Source: JBEAOO01 sp041164825
Lineage (GTDB): Bacteria > Pseudomonadota > Gammaproteobacteria > Burkholderiales > Burkholderiaceae_C
Length of the DNA: 16,163 bases
Direction of reading: 5' to 3'
NCBI GenBank assembly: GCA_041164825.1
Contig: JBEAOO010000350.1
Span: forward strand, 1-16,163
This document shows positions 7,516 to 14,144 of this stretch, in pieces. A model generated the notes under the pieces. That model was not told the DNA's origin, searched no databases, and saw only the letters and a list, made by a program, of their open reading frames with translations. Numbering within the stretch: position 1 is the first letter of the stretch; every line of letters starts with the position of its first letter. The translations under genes and the position numbers were made by a program.

Positions 7516-7714
7516 GATGTTTCAGTTTGCTTGCCCATTGAACAAAAGTCCGGCGCTCTCGCCTCGGTCGGTGCCGCTTCTGAGTGCGGCCTCTTAGGGG
7601 GCGATTGCCCGATGCCAGGCTTCCACCAGGGACAACGGACCGGACTTGCACGCTGCAACTCGTTAAAACGAAGCCGCAAAGCGCCTCACCTGAAAAGGGC
7701 GTGATTCAGGCAAG
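7516..7714 (-). ncRNA. Candidate structured rplM mRNA leader
   Basis: The 5' untranslated segment expected from the promoter at 7721-7749 is about 199 nt. On the minus strand AAGTCCGG (complement of 7640-7647) can pair perfectly with CCGGACTT (complement of 7546-7553), closing an 86-nt domain that ends about 30 nt before the rplM start. Inside it are small hairpins, including GCCGC with GCGGC around 7573-7590 and GGGC with GCCC around 7598-7609. A regulatory role is inferred from ribosomal-operon autoregulation, not shown. Confidence 0.45.
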
Positions 7715-7720
7715 CCCGCG

Positions 7721-7749
7721 ATCATAGCCAAGTTCGCGCCGCTTGACCA
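7721..7749 (-). promoter_or_regulatory. Candidate sigma-70 promoter of rplM-rpsI
   Basis: On the minus strand TGGTCA (7744-7749) is separated by 17 bp from TATGAT (7721-7726), with 4 of 6 and 5 of 6 matches to consensus. The predicted start lies near 7714. Confidence 0.6.
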
Positions 7750-7804
7750 GCCCTGCGCAAGCAGTGCACTTTGACGCATTCCCCCGATTTCGGGCCCTGT
7801 TCGG

Positions 7805-7833
7805 TTGAGCGCCCGCCCACGACTTCGCATAGA
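7805..7833 (+). promoter_or_regulatory. Candidate sigma-70 promoter of the GNAT gene
   Basis: TTGAGC at 7805-7810 and CATAGA at 7828-7833 are 17 bp apart; TAGACT at 7830-7835 is an alternative -10 with a 19-bp spacer. The match is modest. Its position, with a perfect palindrome just downstream, supports it. Confidence 0.4.
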
Positions 7834-7835
7834 CT

Positions 7836-7847
7836 AGGGTTAACCCT
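7836..7847 (+). promoter_or_regulatory. Perfect 12-bp palindrome, candidate operator
   Basis: AGGGTTAACCCT is fully self-complementary. It lies where the transcription start of the GNAT gene is predicted, 23 bp before its ATG, and is followed by a second palindrome, CACTAGTG at 7851-7858. The location fits binding of a dimeric repressor. I cannot name the regulator. Confidence 0.45.
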
Positions 7848-7870
7848 GAACACTAGTGCCGAGGCACGCC

Positions 7871-8626
7871 ATGACCACCACCGCCCCCCACCCCGCCCTG
7901 ACACCCGCCTTGGCGCCCACCGCGCCCGGCGAGTTGCCCCAGGCCGCGGCCGGCATCACCGCGGGGCTCAAAGCCCTGGTGTCGCTGGGCTGGTCATGGG
8001 TGCCCATCCGCTCGATGGCACCGCGCCACCGGGTGCGCATTGCGGCGCACCTGACGGCATTGAACGAGCGCGACCGCTACCTGCGCTTTGGGTATGCAGC
8101 CAGCGACGGCCAGATCGCCAAATACGTCGACATGCTCGATTTTGAGCGCGACGAGGTGTTTGGCATCTTCAACCGCCGGCTCGAAATCATTGCGATGGCC
8201 CACGTGGCCTATGCGCCGGGCCCGCAGCGCGAAGGCCAGCCGGCCATGGCCGAGTTTGGCGTGTCGGTGCTGCCGCAGGCGCGCGGCCGGCGCTATGGCG
8301 CCCGCTTGTTTGAGCACGCCGTGCTGCATGCCCGCAACCGCGGCTGCGACACGCTGTTCATTCATGCCTTGAGCGAAAACGCCGCCATGCTGCGCATCGC
8401 GCGCCAAGCCGGTGCCAGCGTGGAGCGCGACGGCTCCGAATCGGAAGCTTGGCTGAAGCTGCCGCCCGAAACCCTGCGCACGCACATGGACGAGTTGTTT
8501 GCCGAGCACGTGGCCGAGCTGGACTACCAGTTCAAATGCCACGCGCACCGCGTGAACGAAGTGCTCAAGACCATTGGTGAAATCAAGAGCCACATCAACG
8601 ACAGCACGCCCGCGGCGACCGAGTGA
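7871..8626 (+). CDS. GNAT family N-acetyltransferase
   Basis: Predicted acetyl-CoA-dependent acyltransferase of unknown substrate. The 251-residue protein has a disordered Ala/Pro-rich N-terminus (1-45), a GNAT core at about 50-195 and a C-terminal helical extension (200-251). Motif A is seen as FGVSVLPQARGRRYGARLF at about 129-147, with the acetyl-CoA-binding R-G-R-R-Y-G loop. It is followed by a helix and LFIHALSENAAMLRIARQAGA at 162-182, the usual motif B with the Asn before the last helix. The start is ATG 7871, with GAGG 6 nt upstream; a GTG five codons earlier is possible but badly placed. It is transcribed alone from a region divergent to rplM. Confidence 0.85.
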   Translation: MTTTAPHPALTPALAPTAPGELPQAAAGITAGLKALVSLGWSWVPIRSMAPRHRVRIAAHLTALNERDRYLRFGYAASDGQIAKYVDMLDFERDEVFGIFNRRLEIIAMAHVAYAPGPQREGQPAMAEFGVSVLPQARGRRYGARLFEHAVLHARNRGCDTLFIHALSENAAMLRIARQAGASVERDGSESEAWLKLPPETLRTHMDELFAEHVAELDYQFKCHAHRVNEVLKTIGEIKSHINDSTPAATE

Positions 8627-8648
8627 GTCAAAGTTCACGCCCCTTGCC

Positions 8649-8697
8649 GGCGGCACCACCATAAGGGGGTGGCGGCACCGAGCTAGGGGGATCGGTG
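8649..8697. repeat. Imperfect 22-bp tandem repeat forming two hairpins
   Basis: Units 8649-8670 and 8671-8692 share GGCGGCACC at their left ends and a G-run at their right, about 16 of 22 positions identical. Each overlaps a potential hairpin: CCACC (8656-8660) with GGTGG (8668-8672), and CACCGA (8676-8681) with TCGGTG (8692-8697). It starts 22 bp after the GNAT stop and has no T run, so it is not a classic terminator. Confidence 0.5.
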
Positions 8698-8792
8698 GGG
8701 GCCGGCACTTGGGTAACAATCCCAGCGTACCGTGACGCGGCACCCCGCCTGCGCCGAGCACCTGTCACGACGCCGTGGCCAAGGCCCCTACG

Positions 8793-9569
8793 ATGTCGCA
8801 AACCCTCCCCTGGATCATCGCCACCAGCGTGCTTGCTCTGCTGGTGATTGGCGTGCTGCTGCGCCAATGGCTGCACCTGCGCGCGGCCGAGCCGGCGCCG
8901 CTGCCCGCAGAATGGGCGCTGACGGCCCGCCCCGTGTTCAGCAACGACGAGCGCCGGGTCTACCGGCTGCTGCGCGAAGCGCTGCCACACCACATCGTGC
9001 TGTCCAAGCTGCCACTGGTGCGCTTTTGCCAGCCCAGCGACCCAACTTCCGTGCGCTACTGGTACGACCTGCTCGGCAGTCACCACGTCACCTTCGCCAT
9101 TTGCAGCGCCAATGGCCGCCTGCTGGCTGCGGTCGACCTGGACAACGAGCGCGGCAACTCGCGCCGCGTGATGCAAATCAAGCAGTCGGTGCTGTCGGCC
9201 TGCCGGGTGCGCTACATGCGCTGCCCGCTCGACCACCTGCCGAGTGTGGCCGAACTGCAACTGCTGGTGCCGCACAGCAGTGCGGCGTCGCGCGGGCCGC
9301 AGCCCCCGGCCACGCCCACGTCCGCGCCAGAGAAGCCGCAGGCCGCCTCGGGCCGAAAAAGCGCCGAGCGGCCGGCCTTGTGGCAAGACTCGTCGACCTT
9401 CCAGGATTCGTTCTTTGCGCCCGATCCGCGCTTTGACACCTCCAGCCACGCCGAATTGCCCCAACCCGGCCCAGCCCACAAAGGCCACCATCCGACGCTG
9501 CAAGGCGAACGTGGATCGGTGTCGTCGTCGTTCAACCCAGGCCGCGACAGCATCGACCCCTTGCGTTGA
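8793..9569 (+). CDS. DUF2726 domain membrane protein
   Basis: Function unknown. The 258-residue protein has an N-terminal membrane helix at about 5-23 followed by basic residues, which suggests a cytoplasmic body. A DUF2726-like domain spans about 45-160: RPVFSNDERRVYRLLREALP, then LSKLPLVRFCQP, then FAICSANGRLLAAVDLD, a layout resembling nuclease-fold DUF2726 proteins. Cysteines at 79, 104, 137 and 144 lie in this domain. The C-terminal 95 residues are Pro/Ser-rich and probably disordered. The start is ATG 8793 with AAGG 8 nt upstream; GTG 8775 is a poorer alternative. Neighbours on both sides are unrelated single genes, so context says little about its role. Confidence 0.75.
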   Translation: MSQTLPWIIATSVLALLVIGVLLRQWLHLRAAEPAPLPAEWALTARPVFSNDERRVYRLLREALPHHIVLSKLPLVRFCQPSDPTSVRYWYDLLGSHHVTFAICSANGRLLAAVDLDNERGNSRRVMQIKQSVLSACRVRYMRCPLDHLPSVAELQLLVPHSSAASRGPQPPATPTSAPEKPQAASGRKSAERPALWQDSSTFQDSFFAPDPRFDTSSHAELPQPGPAHKGHHPTLQGERGSVSSSFNPGRDSIDPLR

Positions 9570-9647
9570 GTCACTGGGGCGAACGGCGACCGTCCGGCAA
9601 CCCCTTGTGGCCACGTGGTGCGATGCGCACCGCGTACCATCGCTCGC

Positions 9648-10727
9648 ATGCACCTTGACGCCACGCCGCCCTCTGCCACCCCGCCTTCGGCCGGCCAGCC
9701 CTTTGCCGGCCTCACGCCCGATGCGGTGCTGGATGCGCTCGACAGCGTCGGCCTGCGCGGCGATGGCCGGCTGATCCAGCTCAATTCCTACGAAAACCGC
9801 GTCTTCCAGGTGTTCCTGGAAGACGGCCGCGTGGTGGTGGCCAAGTTTTACCGCCCGGGCCGCTGGCGCGATGCGCAAATTTTGGAAGAACACAGCTTCG
9901 CCACCGAATTGGCCGAGGCCGAGATCCCGGTGGTGGCGCCGTGGTCACTGCAGGCCGACCCGCTGGCGCTGCGCACCGGCCACGTCCTGGGCACGCCCGC
10001 CACGCTGGGCGAGATCGAGCTGGCCGGGCAGGCCCACCGCTTCAGCGTGTCACCGCGCTGCAGCGGCCAAGCGCCCGAGCTGGAGAACGACGAGACCCTG
10101 GCCTGGATTGGCCGCTTTCTGGGCCGCATGCATGCGGTCGGGCGCCGCCAGCATTTTGCCGAGCGCCGCACGCTCAACGTCGCCCACTTCGGTGTGGCCG
10201 CCCGCCATTGGCTGGCCGAACACCACGCCTTGCCCGATGAAGCGTCTGCCCTGTGGCTGAACGCCGCCGACCACGCGCTGGCCGCCGCGCAAGCGCTGCA
10301 AGACCGGGTGGGCGAGGTGGCCACGCTGCGCCTGCACGGCGACTGCCACCCCGGCAACATCCTGTGGACCAGCGCCGGCCCGCACTTTGTGGACCTGGAC
10401 GACGCGGTCAACGGCCCGGCGGTGCAGGACCTGTGGATGCTGCTGCCCGCAGAGCGGCCCGCGCTCACGCAAAAACTCAATGTGCTGCTCGAAGGCTATG
10501 AGCAGTTTGCCGAGTTTGACTGGCGCGAGCTGCGCCTGATCGAGGTGCTGCGCACCGTGCGCATGATTCACCACAGCGCCTGGATCGCCCAGCGCTGGCA
10601 CGACCCGGCCTTTCCGGTGGCGTTTCCGTGGTTCGCCCACGCCAGCTACTGGCAGCAACAGGCCACGCAACTGCGCGAGCAGAGCGAGGCGCTGCAAGAA
10701 GCCGCCGAGCGCGACATGCCGTTCTGA
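9648..10727 (+). CDS. srkA: Stress response kinase A family Ser/Thr kinase
   Basis: Cytoplasmic protein kinase of the SrkA (YihE/RdoA) family, which in E. coli protects against stress-induced death linked to MazEF. The 359 residues line up closely with E. coli SrkA. The N-lobe has SYENRVFQ at 47-54 and the ATP lysine K66 in VVAKFYRPGRW. The catalytic loop is LHGDCHPGNILW with D232 and N237, and metal-binding D249 lies in FVDLDDAVNGPAVQDLWMLL. The conserved end YEQFAEFDWRELRLIE...FPWF is present. It is slightly longer than E. coli SrkA because of a Pro/Ala-rich N-terminus. ATG 9648 is preferred over an upstream GTG (9615), though no ribosome site is visible. It runs into a strong terminator. 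Confidence 0.93.
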   Translation: MHLDATPPSATPPSAGQPFAGLTPDAVLDALDSVGLRGDGRLIQLNSYENRVFQVFLEDGRVVVAKFYRPGRWRDAQILEEHSFATELAEAEIPVVAPWSLQADPLALRTGHVLGTPATLGEIELAGQAHRFSVSPRCSGQAPELENDETLAWIGRFLGRMHAVGRRQHFAERRTLNVAHFGVAARHWLAEHHALPDEASALWLNAADHALAAAQALQDRVGEVATLRLHGDCHPGNILWTSAGPHFVDLDDAVNGPAVQDLWMLLPAERPALTQKLNVLLEGYEQFAEFDWRELRLIEVLRTVRMIHHSAWIAQRWHDPAFPVAFPWFAHASYWQQQATQLREQSEALQEAAERDMPF

Positions 10728-10738
10728 ACGGCGGCAAC

Positions 10739-10768
10739 AAAACAAGCCCCGCGAGGGGCTTGTTTTTT
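10739..10768. terminator. Strong rho-independent terminator between srkA and htpG
   Basis: A 12-bp perfect stem (arms 10739-10750 and 10755-10766, core AACAAGCCCC) encloses a GCGA loop and runs into a T run through 10768. The opposite side is A-rich, so it can also terminate convergent htpG transcripts on the minus strand. Confidence 0.93.
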
Positions 10769-10815
10769 CGTGCTGCGCCACGGGCGCGCAGATCAGAGCG
10801 CCATCAGTGCGGCCC

Positions 10816-12696
10816 TCAGCCCAGCAGCAAAGCGTTCACCCGCTTCACATAAGCGGCCGGGTCGTCCAGCTGCCCACCCTCGGCCAACACGGCCTGGTCG
10901 AACAAGATGTTCGCCAGGTCATCGAAGTGCGCGCTGCCTTCGAGCTTTTTCACCAGCGCGTGCTCGGCGTTCACTTCCAAAATCGGCTGGCTGGCCGGCG
11001 CGCTTTGTCCAGCCTGCTTGAGCAAGCGCGCCAGGTGGCCGCTCATGTCGCCCTCTTCCACCACCAGGCAGGCCGGTGAATCGACCAAGCGGGTCGTCAC
11101 GCGCACGTCCTTGGCGCGGTCCTTCAGGGCCGCTTGCAAGCGCTCCAGCACCGGCCTGAAGCCTTCGGCGGCCTCTTCGGCCTGCTTCTTTTCGGCTTCG
11201 TCTTGCAGCGAGCCCAAGTCGACCGCGCCCTTGGCCACGCTTTGCAGCGGGTGGCCATCAAACTCATAGAGGTGGCTCAGCAGCCACTCGTCCACGCGGT
11301 CAACCAGCAACAGCACCTCGATGCCCTTCTTGCGGAAGATCTCGAGCTGCGGGCTGTTCTTGGCCGCGGCCAGGCTGTCGGCGGTGATCACGTAGATGGC
11401 CTCTTGGCCCTCTTTCATGCGGCCCACGTAGTCGGCCAGCGAGACGTTCTCGTCCGCATGCGTGGAGGCAAAGCGCAGCAGCTTGGACAAGCGCTCTTGG
11501 TTGGCGTGGTCTTCGCCCACACCTTCCTTCATCACCGAGCCGAAGTCTTTCCAGAACAGCGCGTACTTGTCGCGCTCGGCCGCGTCGTCGCTGTTGGCCA
11601 GGGCTTCGAGCATCGACAGCACGCGCTTGGTCGAGCCGTCGCGGATGGCCTTCACGTCGCGGCTTTCTTGCAGCAGCTCGCGGCTCACGTTGAGCGGCAA
11701 GTCGGCGCTGTCGATCACGCCCTTGACGAAGCGCAGGTACACCGGCATCAGCGCCTCGGCGTCGTCCATGATGAAGACGCGCTTCACATACAGCTTCACG
11801 CCACCGCGCTTGTCGCGGTTCCACATGTCCAGCGGCGCCTTGGCCGGGATGTAGAGCAGCTGCGTGTACTCGCTGCGGCCTTCCACGCGGTTGTGGGTGT
11901 GGGCCAGCGGCGCTTGCGTGTCGTGGCTGATCTGCTTGTAGAACTCGTCGTACTGCTCGGGCGTGATGTCGCTCTTGGCGCGCGCCCACAAGGCCGCGGC
12001 CTTGTTGACCGGCTGCCACTCGTCGCTCACCACCTGCTCGCCCTTCTCGGCGTCCCATTCTTCCTTTTGCATCAGGATGGGCAGCGAGATGTGGTCGGAA
12101 TATTTGCCGATCACCGAGCGCAGCTTCCAGCTGGCGAGGTACTCGTCCTCCCCTTCGCGCAGGTGCAGCGTGATGGTGGTGCCGCGTTGCGCACGGGTGA
12201 TGGCCTCGACCTCGAACTCGCCGGCGCCTTCGGACGACCAACGCACGCCCTGCTCGGCCGGCAGGCCAGCGCGGCGCGACTCGACCACGATGCGGTCGGC
12301 CACGATGAAGCCACTGTAGAAGCCCACGCCGAACTGGCCAATCAGCTGCGCGTCCTTCTTCTGGTCGCCTTCGAGTGCGGCCATGAACTCGCGCGTGCCG
12401 CTCTTGGCGATGGTGCCCAGGTTGGCCACCGCTTCGTCCGCCGACAGGCCGATGCCGTTGTCGGTGATGGTGAGGGTGCGGGCCTCCTTGTTGGCGCTGA
12501 CGCGCACTTCCAGGTTCGGCGCGTCCTCGAACAAGGCGCTGTTGTTCAGCGCCTCAAACCGCAGCTTGTCGCAGGCATCCGACGCGTTCGACACCAGCTC
12601 ACGCAGAAAGATCTCCTTGTTGGAGTACAAAGCATGGGTGACGAGGTGCAGGATTTGCTTGACCTCGGCCTGGAAGGAAAGGGTTTGTTTGTCCAT
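10816..12696 (-). CDS. htpG: Molecular chaperone HtpG (bacterial Hsp90)
   Basis: Cytosolic ATP-dependent dimeric chaperone. The 626-residue product has the normal length and domain order. The N-terminal GHKL ATPase shows E33 in LRELVSNASDACDK, DNGIG at 79-83, and GQFGVGFYSGF at 120-130. Next come the middle client-binding domain with the YLRFVKGVIDSADLPLNVSRE segment and a C-terminal dimerisation domain ending VNALLLG. The start is ATG 12696 (MDKQTLSFQ); an in-frame extension of 13 codons is not conserved. The leader just before the ATG is A/C-rich with no Shine-Dalgarno sequence. A near-consensus sigma-32 promoter lies 53-80 nt upstream, so heat induction is expected. Confidence 0.98.
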   Translation of the reverse strand: MDKQTLSFQAEVKQILHLVTHALYSNKEIFLRELVSNASDACDKLRFEALNNSALFEDAPNLEVRVSANKEARTLTITDNGIGLSADEAVANLGTIAKSGTREFMAALEGDQKKDAQLIGQFGVGFYSGFIVADRIVVESRRAGLPAEQGVRWSSEGAGEFEVEAITRAQRGTTITLHLREGEDEYLASWKLRSVIGKYSDHISLPILMQKEEWDAEKGEQVVSDEWQPVNKAAALWARAKSDITPEQYDEFYKQISHDTQAPLAHTHNRVEGRSEYTQLLYIPAKAPLDMWNRDKRGGVKLYVKRVFIMDDAEALMPVYLRFVKGVIDSADLPLNVSRELLQESRDVKAIRDGSTKRVLSMLEALANSDDAAERDKYALFWKDFGSVMKEGVGEDHANQERLSKLLRFASTHADENVSLADYVGRMKEGQEAIYVITADSLAAAKNSPQLEIFRKKGIEVLLLVDRVDEWLLSHLYEFDGHPLQSVAKGAVDLGSLQDEAEKKQAEEAAEGFRPVLERLQAALKDRAKDVRVTTRLVDSPACLVVEEGDMSGHLARLLKQAGQSAPASQPILEVNAEHALVKKLEGSAHFDDLANILFDQAVLAEGGQLDDPAAYVKRVNALLLG

Positions 12697-12748
12697 GGTG
12701 TGTGTTGTGTTGCGTAGAACCTGGGCGACCAGCACCCGACGCGCGAGC

Positions 12749-12776
12749 AGTTGGGGCCGGGCGGCGGCGTTTCAAG
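12749..12776 (-). promoter_or_regulatory. Sigma-32 heat-shock promoter of htpG
   Basis: On the minus strand CTTGAAA (12770-12776) is followed after 13 bp by CCCCAACT (12749-12756). The established sigma-32 consensus is CTTGAAA, 13-15 bp, CCCCATnT, so only one core base differs. The predicted start is near 12742, giving an htpG leader of about 46 nt. The -35 ends 16 bp from the DUF445 GTG start. Confidence 0.85.
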
Positions 12777-12792
12777 GCCCCAAGGTGCCACC

Positions 12793-14067
12793 GTGCCCCT
12801 GAACCCCGCCCAACAACTGCAGGCCGACGACCTGCGCCGCATGAAGGCGCTGGCCCTGGGCCTGCTGCTGGCCGCCGCCGCGCTGGAGCTGCTGGCCCAG
12901 TGGCGGCTCCATCTGCACCCCCTCTGGCCCTGGGTGGCCGCCTTTGCCGAGGCCGCCATGGTGGGCGCCTGCGCCGACTGGTTTGCGGTGGTGGCGCTGT
13001 TCCGCCATCCGCTGGGACTGCCCATCCCCCACACGGCCATCGTGCCGCGCAACAAAGAGCGCATCGGCCGCAACCTGGCCGCCTTTGTCTGCGACCACTT
13101 TTTGCGCACCGACACCCTGCTGCCCCGCCTGACCGCGTGGGACGCGCCGGCCAAACTGGGCCGCTGGCTGGCCGAGCCTGCGCACTCGGCCCAAGTGGGC
13201 GAGCACCTGGTGGGCACCGCGCGCCAGGTGTTGCAGGCGCTGGAGCCGCAAGGCCTGCAAGCGCTGCTGCGCGATACCCTGCTCGGCGGACTGCAGCGCC
13301 TGGACCTCTCGCTGCTGGCCGGCCAGTTGCTCGACGGCCTCACCACCGACCGCCGCCACCAGGCCGTGCTCGATGAGGTGCTGCAGCAACTGGCGCATTT
13401 TCTGGACGACGAAGCCGTGCAGGCGCGGCTGGCCGACAGCATCGCCGCCGAGGTAAAGGTGCTGCGCTACGTGGGCCTGGACGCCGTGGCCGGCAAGGTG
13501 GCCACCACGCGCTTGCTGGCAGCGTTTGGCCAACTGGTGGGGCAGATGGGCGAAGACGAAGCGCACCCGCTGCGCCTGCGCTTTGATGTCTTCATGCAGG
13601 GCTTCATCGAGCGGCTCAAAACCGACCCAGCGCTGCGCCTGCGCATCGGCGACCTGCAGGCGCAGTTGCTCAGCCACCCCGCGCTCGCCGGCTACTTGCA
13701 CGAGTTGCTGGCGCAGTTTTTGGGCCGCCTGGGCCGGGATCTGGACACCCCCGATTCGCCACTGCGCCGCCACATCGCCCAAGCCGCCCAAGGTGTGGGC
13801 CTGCGCCTGCAAAGCGATGCCGCGCTGCGCGAGGCGGTGAACACGCAGCTGCTGCGCCACGCACCCGGCTGGATCGACCACAGCCGCGAGGCGCTGCGCC
13901 GCACCATCACCGAACGCGTGGACGCTTGGGACAGCGAAGCCCTGAGCGCCGAGCTCGAACGCAACATCGGCCGCGATCTGCAATACGTGCGCATCAACGG
14001 CACGCTGGTGGGTGGGTTGATCGGGCTGTTGATCCACGCGGTGTCGGCCTGGTTCCACCACGGCTGA
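12793..14067 (+). CDS. DUF445 family membrane protein, YjiN-like
   Basis: Inner-membrane protein of unknown function, like E. coli YjiN in size (424 residues here). The N-terminus holds a membrane helix at about 17-34 and a second hydrophobic stretch near 45-72. The family hallmark AEAAMVGACADWFAVVALFRHPLG and IPHTAIVPRNKERIG spans about 52-92. A long soluble helical region follows, with another hydrophobic helix near the C-terminus (GGLIGLLIHAVSAWF). The start is GTG 12793, with AAGG 7 nt upstream; ATG 12841 is a shorter alternative but would trim the region before the first helix. It diverges from htpG across only 96 bp. Confidence 0.9.
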   Translation: MPLNPAQQLQADDLRRMKALALGLLLAAAALELLAQWRLHLHPLWPWVAAFAEAAMVGACADWFAVVALFRHPLGLPIPHTAIVPRNKERIGRNLAAFVCDHFLRTDTLLPRLTAWDAPAKLGRWLAEPAHSAQVGEHLVGTARQVLQALEPQGLQALLRDTLLGGLQRLDLSLLAGQLLDGLTTDRRHQAVLDEVLQQLAHFLDDEAVQARLADSIAAEVKVLRYVGLDAVAGKVATTRLLAAFGQLVGQMGEDEAHPLRLRFDVFMQGFIERLKTDPALRLRIGDLQAQLLSHPALAGYLHELLAQFLGRLGRDLDTPDSPLRRHIAQAAQGVGLRLQSDAALREAVNTQLLRHAPGWIDHSREALRRTITERVDAWDSEALSAELERNIGRDLQYVRINGTLVGGLIGLLIHAVSAWFHHG

Positions 14068-14082
14068 CGACTGTCATCAAGC

Positions 14083-14122
14083 TTTCACAAACCGAATGAA
14101 CTGTATATACTGTTAGCTCTGT
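14083..14122 (+). promoter_or_regulatory. Candidate promoter with 9-bp-phased CTGT repeats
   Basis: TTTCAC (14083-14088) and TATACT (14105-14110) are 16 bp apart and could drive the KPA-rich gene, with a start near 14117. CTGT occurs at 14101, 14110 and 14119, exactly 9 bp apart, over the -10 and start. The segment is AT-rich compared with its surroundings. Confidence 0.5.
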
Positions 14123-14144
14123 TTTTATTGAAGGGCAAGCCGCC

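Larger units (their letters stand above)
7516..7870. other. Divergent intergenic region between rplM and the GNAT gene
   Basis: These 355 bases hold no recognised gene. They contain the rplM leader and promoter on the minus strand, and on the plus strand a candidate GNAT promoter with a 12-bp palindrome just downstream. Short open frames here overlap the leader and show no family features. Confidence 0.7.

Noticed and set aside
11134..12717. 527-codon plus-strand frame opposite htpG
   Set aside because: Shadow of htpG in GC-rich DNA; composition is typical of antisense reading and no motifs are present.
12772..14061. 429-codon minus-strand frame opposite the DUF445 gene
   Set aside because: Antisense shadow; the opposite strand encodes the conserved DUF445 motif set.
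14099..14118. LexA (SOS) box upstream of the KPA-rich gene
   Set aside because: The left half (CTGTATATA) matches, but the right half has TAG in place of CAG and poor flanks; 12 of 20 positions is too few to claim it.
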